Of a stretch of DNA of 36,626 nucleotides, positions 7,851 through 16,600 are shown piece after piece. Every line of letters starts with the position of its first letter. The first letter of the stretch is position 1. Source of the DNA: VAZQ01 sp035693615. Its GTDB lineage: Bacteria > Pseudomonadota > Alphaproteobacteria > Rhizobiales > Xanthobacteraceae. The position numbers were made by a program, and so were the translations under genes. The stretch spans positions 1 through 36,626 of the forward strand of contig DASSGH010000152.1 of the NCBI GenBank assembly GCA_035693615.1, given 5' to 3'. The notes under the pieces are model-generated. The model was not told the origin of the DNA. It saw only the letters and a list, made by a program, of their open reading frames with translations, and did no database searches.

Positions 7851-8864
7851 ATGACACGCGCAATCTTTCTTTTTGCGGCGCTGGTCGCGCTCGGCGTCTG
7901 CGTCGAGGCCGCGTCCGCCCAGACGCTCAAGACGGTGAAGGATCGCGGCGCACTGATCTGTGGCGTCAGTCAGGGACTGCCCGGATTTTCCAATCCCGAC
8001 GACAAGGGCAACTGGACCGGATTCGATGTCGACTTCTGCCGCGCCATTGCCGCGGCGATCTTCAACGATCCGAGCAAGGTCAAGTTCACCCCGCTCTCGG
8101 CCAAGGACCGCTTCGAGCCGCTCAAGACCGGCGATATCGACCTATTGTCGCGCAATACCACCTGGACGCTGTCGCGCGACGTCGCCTACGGCAACTTCGC
8201 GGGCGTGACATACTACGACGGCCAAGGGTTCATGGTGCGCAAGTCGCTCAAGGTCAACTCGGCGCTCGAGCTCAATGGCGCGTCGGTGTGCACGCAGACC
8301 GGCACCACGAACGAGCTCAACCTCGCAGACTACTTCCGCGCCAACAACATGAAATACGAGGTGATCGCGTTCGGCACCGCGGACGAAACGATAAAGGCCT
8401 ATGAAGCAGGCCGGTGCGACGTTTTCACCACCGACGTGTCGCAGCTTTATGCTGAGAAGCTCAAGCTCACCAACGCCAACGACCATGTGATCCTGCCGGA
8501 AATCATTTCCAAGGAACCGCTCGGGCCGCTGGTGCGCCATGGCGACGACCAATGGTTCGATGTCGTCAAGTGGACGCTCTATACGATGCTCAATGCCGAG
8601 GAGCTCGGCGTATCCTCTAGGAATGTCGACGACGCGCTGAAATCAAACCAGCCGGAGATCAGGCGGCTGTTGGGCGTGGAGGGCAATTTCGGCGAGCAGC
8701 TCGGCCTGACGAAAGATTGGGCGGTGCGCATAGTCAAACAGGTCGGCAATTATGGAGAAGTGTTCGACCGCAACGTGGGGACGGGCTCCAAACTCGGCAT
8801 CAGTCGCGGCATCAACCGGCTGTGGACCAAGGGCGGCATCCAGTATGCGCCGCCGGTGCGGTGA
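7851..8864 (+). CDS. aapJ: General L-amino acid ABC transporter, periplasmic binding protein
   Basis: A 337-residue class 3 solute-binding protein. It has a Sec signal peptide (cleavage near AASAQT), then TLKTVKDRGALICGVSQGLPGFS, GNWTGFDVDFCRAIAAAIF, and the ligand-binding stretch LLSRNTTWTLSRD typical of AapJ/BztA. Length matches AapJ. It opens the aapJQMP operon for broad-specificity L-amino-acid uptake. AGGAAAGG lies about ten bases before the ATG. A hairpin follows the gene, which may protect this cistron's 3' end and keep binding protein in excess over permease. Confidence 0.93.
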   Translation: MTRAIFLFAALVALGVCVEAASAQTLKTVKDRGALICGVSQGLPGFSNPDDKGNWTGFDVDFCRAIAAAIFNDPSKVKFTPLSAKDRFEPLKTGDIDLLSRNTTWTLSRDVAYGNFAGVTYYDGQGFMVRKSLKVNSALELNGASVCTQTGTTNELNLADYFRANNMKYEVIAFGTADETIKAYEAGRCDVFTTDVSQLYAEKLKLTNANDHVILPEIISKEPLGPLVRHGDDQWFDVVKWTLYTMLNAEELGVSSRNVDDALKSNQPEIRRLLGVEGNFGEQLGLTKDWAVRIVKQVGNYGEVFDRNVGTGSKLGISRGINRLWTKGGIQYAPPVR

Positions 8865-8976
8865 GCTCGAGCGGCGTGGTGCGGCGCCGATTTGGCGTCA
8901 CGAACGTCATGCCGCGGAGCCGGGCATCCGCCAACCCGCATGGTTGCAGTGAGAAGTACCTCCATCGCTGTTGACT

Positions 8977-9002
8977 GGCGCATCCGCCTTTGCGGATGAG
9001 CC
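8977..9002 (+). terminator. Intercistronic hairpin between aapJ and aapQ
   Basis: CATCCGC (8981-8987) pairs perfectly with GCGGATG (8992-8998) around a CTTT loop. GGC/GCC extend the stem beyond one mismatch (8977-8979 with 9000-9002). There is no T-run, so it looks like a processing or partial-attenuation element rather than a full terminator. The in-frame TTG 8990 and ATG 8996 lie inside it, which argues for a later aapQ start. Confidence 0.55.
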
Positions 9003-9031
9003 GACGACGTGGACAAGCGGTTCTCGTGTCA

Positions 9032-10216
9032 ATGCAAATGCAACGCGCCTTGGGCCCGCCGCGGGTTGCGATCTACAATCGCCCGAGATTCCGAGCGTTG
9101 TTCTACCAGTTCGCGTTGCTCGCGGGGCTGGTGTGGCTCGGCTACGCGTTCGCCCTCAATGCCAAGGCCAATCTCGACGCCCAGAGCATCACCAGCGGTT
9201 TCGGTTTCCTCGAAAATACGGCGGGTTTCGCCGTCAATCAGTCGCTCATCCCGTATAACGAATCCGACACTTATGGCCGCGTGTTCCTCGTCGGGCTTCT
9301 TAATACGCTCCTGGTCGCGGGCATCGGGATTGTGCTCGCGACCATTGTCGGTTTTGCGATCGGCGTTGCACGGTTATCGCCCAACTGGCTGCTTGCGCGC
9401 CTGGCCGCAGGCTATGTCGAACTGATCCGCAACCTGCCGCTCCTGTTCCACATTCTGTTCTGGTATCTCGCCGTGCTGGGTACGCTGCCGCCGCCGCGTC
9501 AAAGCATCTCGCTGTTCGGCGAGATTTTCCTCAATAACCGCGGGATCATAGTGCCCGCGCCGGTTGCGGGCAAAGGAACGGGTTTGGTCGTCGCCGTATT
9601 CGCCGCGAGCGTGATGGCGACGATTGTGCTGAGACTTTGGGCGCGGCGCCGGCAAGGCCGCACCGGACGGCAGATGCCGCTGGTCTGGACCTGCCTGGCG
9701 CTCCTCATCGTTCCGCCGCTCATTGCGCTTATCGTGACGGGATGGCCGATCGGCTTCGAGGCGCCCGAGCTGCGCGGCTTTAATTTTGTCGGCGGCGCCC
9801 GGCTGCTCCCGGAATTCGTCGCGCTTCTCGTCGCGCTGACGACCTATACTGCCGCCTTCATCGCGGAAATTGTGCGGGCCGGCCTGCTCGCCGTCCCGCG
9901 CGGTCAAGGCGAGGCCGCCTCCGCGCTCGGGCTGCGGCGAGGATTGACGCTGCGCCTCATCGTCTTGCCTCAAGCGCTGCGCGTCATCGTCCCGCCGCTC
10001 ACCAACCAGTATCTCAACCTGACGAAGAACTCCTCGCTGGCGGTGGCCGTTGGCTACCCCGACCTGTTCGCAATTTTTGCCGGCACCACATTGCACCAGA
10101 CCGGCCAGGCAATCGAGATCATTGCCATGACCATGGGGGTCTACCTTGCCATTTCGCTTATCACGAGCGCGTTGATGAACGTGTACAACGCCCATATCCG
10201 GATAGCGGAGCGCTGA
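9032..10216 (+). CDS. aapQ: General L-amino acid ABC transporter, permease
   Basis: A ~394-residue inner-membrane permease of the HisM/GlnP type. The His/Glu/Gln permease start AGYVELIRNLPLLFHILFWY and the EAA loop (GQGEAASALGLRRGLTLRLIVLPQALRVIVPP) that contacts the ATPase are both clear. The large insertion between membrane helices is typical of AapQ. The frame is open from TTG 8990, but that start and ATG 8996 sit in a hairpin; ATG 9032 (MQMQRALGPP) is preferred, without a strong ribosome-binding site. The stop overlaps the ATG of aapM (ATGA-type), so the two are translationally coupled. It forms the membrane channel together with AapM. Confidence 0.9.
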   Translation: MQMQRALGPPRVAIYNRPRFRALFYQFALLAGLVWLGYAFALNAKANLDAQSITSGFGFLENTAGFAVNQSLIPYNESDTYGRVFLVGLLNTLLVAGIGIVLATIVGFAIGVARLSPNWLLARLAAGYVELIRNLPLLFHILFWYLAVLGTLPPPRQSISLFGEIFLNNRGIIVPAPVAGKGTGLVVAVFAASVMATIVLRLWARRRQGRTGRQMPLVWTCLALLIVPPLIALIVTGWPIGFEAPELRGFNFVGGARLLPEFVALLVALTTYTAAFIAEIVRAGLLAVPRGQGEAASALGLRRGLTLRLIVLPQALRVIVPPLTNQYLNLTKNSSLAVAVGYPDLFAIFAGTTLHQTGQAIEIIAMTMGVYLAISLITSALMNVYNAHIRIAER

Positions 10217-11361
10217 TGGCGGCGCCTGCGCAACAATCCTACATCCGCCGCGCGCTGCTTGAACCCGAACCGCCGCCCGTGGCGAGCGGGGGTATCCTGG
10301 CGCGAACGCGCGCGCGGTTGTTCGGCAGCGCGTTCAATACCGCGTTGACGCTGCTCGGCGCCGCCATCGTCGTGGCGCTGGTATGGCCGACGCTGAAATT
10401 TCTATCGATTGACGCGGTCTGGAACGGCTCGAGCCGCCTCGATTGCCTGCCACAAACCCTGGGGCGCGAGGTCGGCGCCTGCTGGCCCTTCATCGGCGCC
10501 AAATTTACCCAGCTCATGTACGGATTTTATCCGGCAAGCGAACAGTGGCGGGTCGATCTCACCTATGCGCTCGGCGCCGTCCTACTCGTGCTCCTGCTAA
10601 TTCCGTCCGCTCCGTGGAAAACGCTCAACGCGGTGGTGTTTTTCGGCGTGTTTCCCGTCATGGCGTTCTTCCTGCTGCTCGGCGGTGTTTTCGGCCTGCC
10701 GCATGTGGAGACGCGCGTGTGGGGCGGCCTCCTGGTGACGTTGGTGATTTCGTTCACCGGCATCATCTTCTCGCTGCCACTTGGCATCCTGCTCGCGCTC
10801 GGACGACGTTCGGAGTTCCCCCTCGTGCGCACGGCCTGCATCATTTTCATCGAGTTTTGGCGCGGCGTTCCGCTCATCACTGTACTGTTCTTCGCGACCT
10901 ACATGTTGCCGTTCTTCCTGCCCAGCGATTGGAGGATCGATGGCCTCGCCCGCGTGCTGGTGGGGGTGGTGCTGTTCGCGGCGGCCTATATGGCCGAGGT
11001 CGTGCGCGGCGGTCTGCAGGCGATCCCGCGCGGCCAGTTCGAAGGGGCGGTGGCGCTCGGGCTCGGCTACTGGCGCATGATGGGCTTGGTGATCCTGCCG
11101 CAGGCGTTGCGTCTGGTGATCCCCGGCATCGTCAATTCCTTCATCGCCTTGTTCAAGGACACGACCCTGGTGTTGATCGTTGCGATCTTCGATCTGCTCG
11201 GCCAATTGCGCGCGGCGTTCGCCGATCCGAGCTGGGCTACGCCGTCGACGCTGTTCACCGGCTTCGCGTTTGTCGGCGCGATTTACTTTGTCGGGAGCTT
11301 CGGGATGTCGCGCTATGCCCTATTCGTGGAGCGGCGCTTGAACATCGGTCGCCTGCATTGA
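10216..11361 (+). CDS. aapM: General L-amino acid ABC transporter, permease
   Basis: A 381-residue permease partner of AapQ. It has about eight hydrophobic segments, the family motif CIIFIEFWRGVPLITVLFF, and the EAA loop GQFEGAVALGLGYWRMMGLVILPQALRLVIPG. The long N-terminal region with an extra periplasmic domain (two cysteines near DCLPQTLGREVGACW) is usual for AapM. It begins on the stop codon of aapQ and ends 74 bases before the preferred start of aapP. Confidence 0.92.
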   Translation: MAAPAQQSYIRRALLEPEPPPVASGGILARTRARLFGSAFNTALTLLGAAIVVALVWPTLKFLSIDAVWNGSSRLDCLPQTLGREVGACWPFIGAKFTQLMYGFYPASEQWRVDLTYALGAVLLVLLLIPSAPWKTLNAVVFFGVFPVMAFFLLLGGVFGLPHVETRVWGGLLVTLVISFTGIIFSLPLGILLALGRRSEFPLVRTACIIFIEFWRGVPLITVLFFATYMLPFFLPSDWRIDGLARVLVGVVLFAAAYMAEVVRGGLQAIPRGQFEGAVALGLGYWRMMGLVILPQALRLVIPGIVNSFIALFKDTTLVLIVAIFDLLGQLRAAFADPSWATPSTLFTGFAFVGAIYFVGSFGMSRYALFVERRLNIGRLH

Positions 11362-11435
11362 GGTAAGGTCGAGCGTTGAGCGGCAGCAAGCAAAGGCGGA
11401 AAGCGGATGGGTCGAGCCCGCGTAGAGCCCTCGAT

Positions 11436-12185
11436 ATGCGCACCACGACGCACGAGGTCGCGATCGACATTATCGGTCTTAGCAAATGGTTCGGCAGCTT
11501 CCACGTGCTGCGCGAAATCGATCTTAAGGTGATGCGCGGCGAGCGCATCGTCATCTGCGGCCCTTCGGGCGGCGGCAAGTCGACGCTGCTTCGCTGTATC
11601 AACCGCATCGAAGACTGGCAGCGCGGCCGCGTCATCGTCGACGGTACCGAGCTCACCGAGGATCTCAAGAGCATCGACGAGGTGCGCCGCGAGGTCGGAA
11701 TGGTATTCCAGCACTTCAACTTGTTTCCGCACTTGACGGTGCTTGAGAACTGCACGCTCGCTCCGATCTGGGTGCGCAAGATGCCGAAGATCGATGCCGA
11801 GGAGATCGCGCGCCATTATTTATCGCGGGTTCGCATTCCCGAGCAGGCCGACAAGTATCCGGCCCAGCTCTCGGGCGGGCAGCAGCAGCGGGTGGCGATC
11901 GCGCGGGCGCTGTGTATGCAGCCGAAGATCATGCTGTTCGACGAGCCGACCTCCGCGCTCGATCCGGAAATGGTCAAGGAGGTGCTCGACACCATGGTTG
12001 GTCTCGCGCTCGACGGCATGACCATGGTGGTGGTGAGCCACGAGATGGGATTTGCCCGGCAGGTTGCGAACCGGATGATGCTGATGGATGCCGGACAGAT
12101 CATCGAGGCGAACGAACCGGATGCGTTCTTCAACCATCCCCAGCACGACCGCACAAAGCAGTTCCTGAGTCAGATTTTGCGGTAG
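11436..12185 (+). CDS. aapP: General L-amino acid ABC transporter, ATP-binding protein
   Basis: A 249-residue ABC ATPase of the polar amino acid family (HisP/GlnQ/AapP). Walker A is GPSGGGKST (42-50), the Q-loop lies in GMVFQHFNLFPH, the signature is LSGGQQQR (145-152), Walker B is IMLFDEPTSALD (165-176), and the switch histidine is in VVVSHEMGFA. The start is uncertain. ATG 11436 gives the family length, but an in-frame TTG at 11376 follows an AGGTAAGG sequence and would add 20 basic residues. It energises uptake through AapQ/AapM and closes the operon; no clear intrinsic terminator follows. Confidence 0.93.
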   Translation: MRTTTHEVAIDIIGLSKWFGSFHVLREIDLKVMRGERIVICGPSGGGKSTLLRCINRIEDWQRGRVIVDGTELTEDLKSIDEVRREVGMVFQHFNLFPHLTVLENCTLAPIWVRKMPKIDAEEIARHYLSRVRIPEQADKYPAQLSGGQQQRVAIARALCMQPKIMLFDEPTSALDPEMVKEVLDTMVGLALDGMTMVVVSHEMGFARQVANRMMLMDAGQIIEANEPDAFFNHPQHDRTKQFLSQILR

Positions 12186-12333
12186 GCGAGTTGAAATTAC
12201 TTGCAACTCCCTGCAAGCGCCGGCAATGCCGACTTATGCCTATTTTATCGCACTGTGACCGGTAGTGCCCCAGCCCAAATTTCGGCTACAATCGCACAGT
12301 ATCCGACGAAAAAGACGGACTGGGAAAAGAACG

Positions 12334-12618
12334 ATGCGCGCGATCGGTCTTGTTTTGCTCACCATCGCAATAGTGGCGTTGCTGCTCACCGACGCTGACG
12401 CCAAGCGCCGGTCGAGCGCGCGAGGGAGCCAGGCGGCGGGGGCCGCCAGGAGCTGGTGCGCGACCTATTCCTGGAAAGGCATCAACGACAACTGCAGTTT
12501 TTCCACGCAACAACAGTGTCTGGCCCAGGTGTGGGGGCTCGGGGGCTTTTGCCGACCCAATCCGTTTCCCGGGTCCGCGTATGGGACCGGCTATACCTGG
12601 TCAGGTCCGATGCGCTAG
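12334..12618 (+). CDS. Small secreted DUF3551-type protein
   Basis: A 94-residue protein with a hydrophobic N-terminal signal (about residues 4-22) and a cysteine pattern typical of DUF3551: SWCATYS...NDNCSFSTQQQCLAQVWGLGGFCRPNPF (Cys42, 54, 62, 73). This family is expanded in Bradyrhizobium and relatives and has no established function. The ATG at 12334 is preceded by GGGAAAAGA. The frame extends upstream to 12265, but that part lacks a signal and is not supported. It stands alone between two convergent blocks. Confidence 0.8.
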   Translation: MRAIGLVLLTIAIVALLLTDADAKRRSSARGSQAAGAARSWCATYSWKGINDNCSFSTQQQCLAQVWGLGGFCRPNPFPGSAYGTGYTWSGPMR

Positions 12619-12672
12619 AGCGAAGGCTGACGCATGCCTTTAGTGAGCCCGCTGAAATTGTAACGATGGTCC

Positions 12673-12704
12673 TGAGCCCGGTCCTGCGCTGAGCCTCGGG
12701 CTCA
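12673..12704. terminator. Candidate bidirectional terminator between convergent genes
   Basis: TGAGCCCG (12673-12680) and CGGGCTCA (12697-12704) form a perfect 8-bp stem. An alternative tight hairpin, TGAGCC-TCG-GGCTCA, lies at 12690-12704. TTTTT occurs at 12716-12720, somewhat distant from the stem. The position between two convergent stop codons supports the call. Confidence 0.45.
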
Positions 12705-12718
12705 TTCAATCCTGGTTT

Positions 12719-13756
12719 TTAGCGCAGCAGCTGGCCGTCCGCCTTTTTCCAGGCGTCGATGCCGCCCTGGATGTGGCAGGCCGAGGTGAGGCCCGCGTCC
12801 TGGGCAGCCTGCACCGCCATTGCCGAGCGCTCCCCATACGCGCAGTAAAAAACGATGCGCTTACCGGTGGCGCGCGCGAGCTCGTGCAGCATGCCGCCGG
12901 GACGCACGTTGCCGGCCAGATCGGGGTAGGGGGCGTGCAGCGAGCCGGCGATGACGCCGTGCTTCTCGCGTTCGCTGCGTTCGCGCAAATCGACGAGCAC
13001 CACGTCCGGCCGGCCGTTGAGTGAGAGCGCCTCGGCGGCGGTCATGGCCCATCCGCGCCGCGCAATCTCGTCCTGGACCAGGCCCACGCGCATATTCGCC
13101 GGCACGGCGACGTCCATCATCTTCGGGTTTGGAAGATTGAGGCTGTTCATCACGTCGACATATTGGTCGATCGACTTCACCTGCAGACGCGGGTTGAACG
13201 CTTTCTCCTCGCCGACGGTCGAGACTGTTTCGCCCTTGTAGTCATGGGCGGGGAAAATCATCGTCTCGTCGGGCAGGCGAAGCAGCTTGTTGAAGATCGA
13301 ATCGTATTGCGCGCGCGGGTCACCGTTCTGGAAATCGGTGCGGCCGGTGCCGCGGATGAGCAGCGTATCGCCGGTGAACACCCGGTCGTGCATCAAAAAG
13401 CTGTAGGAATCGTCGGTGTGACCGGGCGTGTAGAGCACGTCCAGCGCCACGCCTTCAATGGTGAGCTTGTCGCCTTCCGATAGCCGCATCGACACCACGT
13501 CGACTTTGCTGCGCTCGCCCATCACTGTGACGCAATGGGTGCGGTCGCGCAGCGCACCAAGCCCGGTGATGTGGTCGGCGTGCAGATGGGTGTCGACCGC
13601 CTTAACCAGCCTGAGGTCCAGTTCGTCGACGAGCTGGATGTAGCGGTCGACCTTCTCCAGCACCGGATCGATGATCAGCGCCTCGCCGCCGCGCCGGCTG
13701 GCAATGAGGTAGGTATACGTGCTCGAGACGCTGTCGAAGAGCTGACGGAAGATCAT
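12719..13756 (-). CDS. ETHE1-like persulfide dioxygenase fused to a rhodanese domain
   Basis: A 345-residue fusion. Residues 1-~235 are an MBL-fold persulfide dioxygenase: HLHADH (57-62), PGHTDDS (His112), FTGD (Asp130) and PAHDYKG (His171), with the family stretch RGTGRTDFQNGDPRAQYDSI. Residues ~236-345 are a rhodanese domain with active-site Cys305 in CAYGER. ETHE1 enzymes oxidise glutathione persulfide to sulfite, and the rhodanese passes sulfane sulfur to or from glutathione; such natural fusions are known in proteobacteria. The tandem GTG-ATG at 13759/13756 leaves the first codon open by one residue. It is the last gene of the sulfur block, 130 bases after sseA, with possible own promoter. 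Confidence 0.87.
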   Translation of the reverse strand: MIFRQLFDSVSSTYTYLIASRRGGEALIIDPVLEKVDRYIQLVDELDLRLVKAVDTHLHADHITGLGALRDRTHCVTVMGERSKVDVVSMRLSEGDKLTIEGVALDVLYTPGHTDDSYSFLMHDRVFTGDTLLIRGTGRTDFQNGDPRAQYDSIFNKLLRLPDETMIFPAHDYKGETVSTVGEEKAFNPRLQVKSIDQYVDVMNSLNLPNPKMMDVAVPANMRVGLVQDEIARRGWAMTAAEALSLNGRPDVVLVDLRERSEREKHGVIAGSLHAPYPDLAGNVRPGGMLHELARATGKRIVFYCAYGERSAMAVQAAQDAGLTSACHIQGGIDAWKKADGQLLR

Positions 13757-13809
13757 CACCGTGACCCGAACAATTCGGAGCCTGCGAATCCCCTGGACCC
13801 GCGCCGCAC

Positions 13810-13838
13810 AGTATAAATCCTCTATCGGCGGGCAAAAA
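13810..13838 (-). promoter_or_regulatory. Possible promoter for the ETHE1-rhodanese gene
   Basis: On the minus strand TATACT (complement of 13810-13815) is one base from the -10 consensus. TTTTTG (complement of 13833-13838) sits 17 bases upstream as a poor -35. The same T-run also belongs to the candidate sseA terminator, so an end and a start of transcription may be packed together here. Confidence 0.3.
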
Positions 13839-13851
13839 GGGGCGCGCCCTT
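13834..13851 (-). terminator. Short intrinsic-terminator-like hairpin after sseA
   Basis: The minus strand reads AAGGG, a CGCGC loop, CCCTT and then further T's, beginning 36 bases after the sseA stop. The stem is only 5 bp, so termination may be partial. Confidence 0.4.
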
Positions 13852-13886
13852 ACGGCAGCGGCGGCCGCGTTGAAGGTGCCATTGCT

Positions 13887-14741
13887 TTAAGCCTTCTCGA
13901 TCGGAAGATCGTCACGCGATCCCCATTCCGACCATGAGCCGTCGTAAAGAGCCTGGGGTGGCTTGCCCAGCGCGTCGAGGGCGAACCAGAGGATTGCCGC
14001 CGTCACGCCCGAGCCGCACGTCGTGATGATCGGCGCGTCAAGGTCGACGCCGCCCGCAGTGAACGCCTGCCTGAGCTTCTCCGGCGCCGCGAGCGTTCCG
14101 TTCTCGACCACGGACGTGGAGGGGACATTGAGAGCGCCCGGCATATGGCCCGAGCGCAGTCCGGGGCGCGGCTCCGGCGCTCGTCCGAAAAAGCGCTCGG
14201 CAGGGCGCGCATCCACCACCTGTGCCGAGCCGCTCGCCAAGGCTGTGCGCGCCGTCGCGAGCGACGCCACGATCTCGGCGTTCTTGCGCGCCTTGAAGGG
14301 GCGCGGCGCGCGTTTGACCGCACCCGCTTCGAGCGGGCGCCCTTCGGCTTTCCATTTCGGCAAGCCGCCGTCGAGAACGAACACCTTGTCCGCGCCGAAC
14401 AGTCGAAACGTCCACCACACCCGCGGCGCAGAATACATGCCGGCGCCGTCGTAGACGACGATGGTGTCGCTGTCGGCGATGCCAAGAGCCCCCACATCGC
14501 GGGCGAATTGGACGGCGTCAGGCAGCATGTGCGGCAGGGGATTGGAATGGTCGGCAATCGCGTCGATATCGAAACGCACGGCGCCAGGAATGTGGCCGGC
14601 GAGGTATTCGGCCGCGGCGTCGCGCTGCATGGTCGACAGATAGTAAGAGCCGTCGACCACCACGACGTCGGGTGCGCCGAGGCGTTGCGCAAGCCAATCG
14701 GTGCTGAGCAGCCAGCGTGACGTGGAACGTTCATTTGGCAT
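13887..14741 (-). CDS. sseA: 3-mercaptopyruvate sulfurtransferase (tandem rhodanese)
   Basis: A 284-residue protein of two rhodanese domains: an inactive N-terminal one (to about 135) and a catalytic C-terminal one. The active-site loop CGSGVTA (Cys242) is the mercaptopyruvate sulfurtransferase type rather than the CRKGV type of thiosulfate rhodaneses. EYLAGHIPGAVRFDID and SGHMPGALNVP are the repeated rhodanese landmarks. The enzyme takes sulfur from 3-mercaptopyruvate, made from cysteine, and leaves an enzyme persulfide. It lies 53 bases after alaX and just before an ETHE1-rhodanese gene, so persulfide production and disposal are neighbours. Confidence 0.9.
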   Translation of the reverse strand: MPNERSTSRWLLSTDWLAQRLGAPDVVVVDGSYYLSTMQRDAAAEYLAGHIPGAVRFDIDAIADHSNPLPHMLPDAVQFARDVGALGIADSDTIVVYDGAGMYSAPRVWWTFRLFGADKVFVLDGGLPKWKAEGRPLEAGAVKRAPRPFKARKNAEIVASLATARTALASGSAQVVDARPAERFFGRAPEPRPGLRSGHMPGALNVPSTSVVENGTLAAPEKLRQAFTAGGVDLDAPIITTCGSGVTAAILWFALDALGKPPQALYDGSWSEWGSRDDLPIEKA

Positions 14742-14794
14742 GGATGTCGCCCGATCTCACAATTGCGTCGGATAATCCTTCGCGCGCTGCGGCA

Positions 14795-15511
14795 CTATGC
14801 AAACGCAATCCGCACCCGGCGGTTCTGTCGGCCTTTCTTTTCGATCTGCGTCACACGCACGTCGCCGATCTCGTTCGTCGTACGCACGTGCGTGCCGCCG
14901 CAGGGCTGCAGGTCGTATCCGACGATCTCGATGAGCCTTACGCGGCCGGTGCCGATGGGCGGTTTGACCGACATCGTCTTGACCAAGCCCGGCGCGGCTT
15001 CGAGTTCCGCGTCGCTAATCCAGCGCGAGCGTACCTCGACGCCAGCGGCGATCATCTGCGCGAGTTTGCGCGTAATCTCCTCCTTGTCGAGGCCCGCTTC
15101 GGGGATGTCGAAGTCGAGGCGTCCATCGGTATCGCCTACCGCGCCACCGGTCACCGGGTAGGGCAACACCGCCGAGAGCAGGTGCAGCGCGGTGTGCATG
15201 CGCATGCGGGCATAGCGCAAATCCCAATCGATGGCGGCATGTACGGTCTCGCCCTCTGTGAGAGCAACGCCGGCGGCGGTCGGCTGATGGGAAATCTGGC
15301 TTTTCTCCGCGTCGGTGTAGCTCGCGCTTGCGATCGGGACGGCCTCGCCCGTCGTCTTGCGCAGAACGCCGCGGTCGGCCGGCTGCCCGCCGGAGGCGGC
15401 ATAGAACACCGTGCGGTCGAGTATGACGCCGCCCGCCGGCGTCATACCGACGACGGTGGCGCTACAGTCCTTCAGGTAGGAGTCCTCGCGGAACAGGCAG
15501 TCGGTGGCCAT
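14795..15511 (-). CDS. alaX: Alanyl-tRNA editing protein (AlaX, zinc-dependent deacylase)
   Basis: A 238-residue stand-alone homologue of the AlaRS editing domain. The zinc ligands are visible: His106 and His110 in HTALH, and Cys204 and His208 in CGGTH. The glycine-rich FYAASGGQPADRG opening is also typical (AlaX-M size). These proteins hydrolyse misacylated Ser-tRNA(Ala), and some relatives prefer other mischarged tRNAs. It lies 24 bases after cysK and 53 before sseA, so it is probably co-transcribed with cysteine genes. Cysteine synthase consumes activated serine, so a link to serine/cysteine pool quality control is possible but inferred. Confidence 0.9.
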   Translation of the reverse strand: MATDCLFREDSYLKDCSATVVGMTPAGGVILDRTVFYAASGGQPADRGVLRKTTGEAVPIASASYTDAEKSQISHQPTAAGVALTEGETVHAAIDWDLRYARMRMHTALHLLSAVLPYPVTGGAVGDTDGRLDFDIPEAGLDKEEITRKLAQMIAAGVEVRSRWISDAELEAAPGLVKTMSVKPPIGTGRVRLIEIVGYDLQPCGGTHVRTTNEIGDVRVTQIEKKGRQNRRVRIAFA

Positions 15512-15535
15512 GGCAATGTCGCTGCGATCCAGCGC

Positions 15536-16576
15536 TCACTTTTTTTCATACGGCACTTGCACGTTCATTCGCCGCTCCAGCCAGTCCGGAACCGGCAGGC
15601 CTTTGTCGCGCAAGAACCGCGGATTGAACAGCTTCGATAGATAGCGCGAACCTCCGTCGGCGAGAATGGTCACGATGGTATGGCCCCGCCCCATGTCCCT
15701 GGCCAGGCGGATCGCCCCCGCGACGTTGATTCCCGTCGAGCCGCCCATGCACAAGCCCTCGTGTTCGGCGAGATCGAAGATGAGAGGCACTGCTTCCTCG
15801 TCCGGGATGAGGTAAGGCTTGTCCACCTTGATGTCTTCGATGATGCGGGTCACCCGGCCAAGTCCGATGCCCTCGGTGATGGAGCCGCCGTCCGACGCTT
15901 TCGCTTGCCCGTGTGCGAACAGATTGTACATCGCCGCGCCCTTGGGATCGGCGATGCCGATCACGATGTCATTCTTCTTTTCCCGCAAGTAGGTTGCGAT
16001 GCCGGCAACGGTTCCGCCGGTCCCGATGGCGCAGATGAAGCCGTCAACTTCGCCGTCGGTCTGCTCCCAGATCTCTGGCCCGGTGGAGAGGTAATGGGCT
16101 TTCCGGTTGTCCAGGTTGTTCCACTGGTCTGCAAACAGGACGCCGTTTGGCTCGTCCTTGCGCAGCTGATCCGCCAGGCGGCGCCCGATATGCTGGTAGT
16201 TGTTGGGGTCCGCATAAGGTGCCGCCGGCACCTCGACGAGCTCGGCGCCGCACAGGCGCAACACGTCCTTCTTTTCCTGACTCTGGGTATTGGGAATAAC
16301 GATGAGCGTGCGGTAGCCTCGCGCATTGGCGACGAGTGCCAGCCCGATGCCGGTGTTGCCGGCCGTGGCTTCGACAATGAGCCCCCCTGGCCTGATCTCG
16401 CCGCGCTTCTCCGCTTCCAGGATGATTTGCCGCGCCGGGCGGTCCTTGACCGATTGTCCCGGGTTCATGAACTCGGCCTTACCCAGAATCGTGCAACCGG
16501 TTGCCGCCGACGCCCGCTCGAGCTTGATCAGCGGCGTGTTGCCGATCGCGGCGACGATGTCTTCGCTGACGCGCAT
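15536..16576 (-). CDS. cysK: Cysteine synthase A (O-acetylserine sulfhydrylase)
   Basis: A 346-residue fold-type II PLP enzyme that makes cysteine from O-acetylserine and sulfide. Lys44 in GQSVKDRPA is the PLP Schiff-base lysine, EATAGNTGIG (about 68-77) is the substrate-carboxylate loop, and AIGTGGTVAGIATYL binds the PLP phosphate. It is about 30 residues longer than the E. coli enzyme, mostly at the C-terminus, which is common in alphaproteobacteria. The ATG at 16576 begins 24 bases after the stop of the bicupin gene, so the two probably share a transcript that continues into alaX and sseA. Confidence 0.93.
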   Translation of the reverse strand: MRVSEDIVAAIGNTPLIKLERASAATGCTILGKAEFMNPGQSVKDRPARQIILEAEKRGEIRPGGLIVEATAGNTGIGLALVANARGYRTLIVIPNTQSQEKKDVLRLCGAELVEVPAAPYADPNNYQHIGRRLADQLRKDEPNGVLFADQWNNLDNRKAHYLSTGPEIWEQTDGEVDGFICAIGTGGTVAGIATYLREKKNDIVIGIADPKGAAMYNLFAHGQAKASDGGSITEGIGLGRVTRIIEDIKVDKPYLIPDEEAVPLIFDLAEHEGLCMGGSTGINVAGAIRLARDMGRGHTIVTILADGGSRYLSKLFNPRFLRDKGLPVPDWLERRMNVQVPYEKK

Positions 16577-16600
16577 GGCTCAGGCTCTCTAGGGCACCGC

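Noticed and set aside
12200..12217. Hairpin CTTGCA/TGCAAG after aapP as a terminator
   Set aside because: Only 6 bp, half A/T, and no T-run follows; not enough to call.
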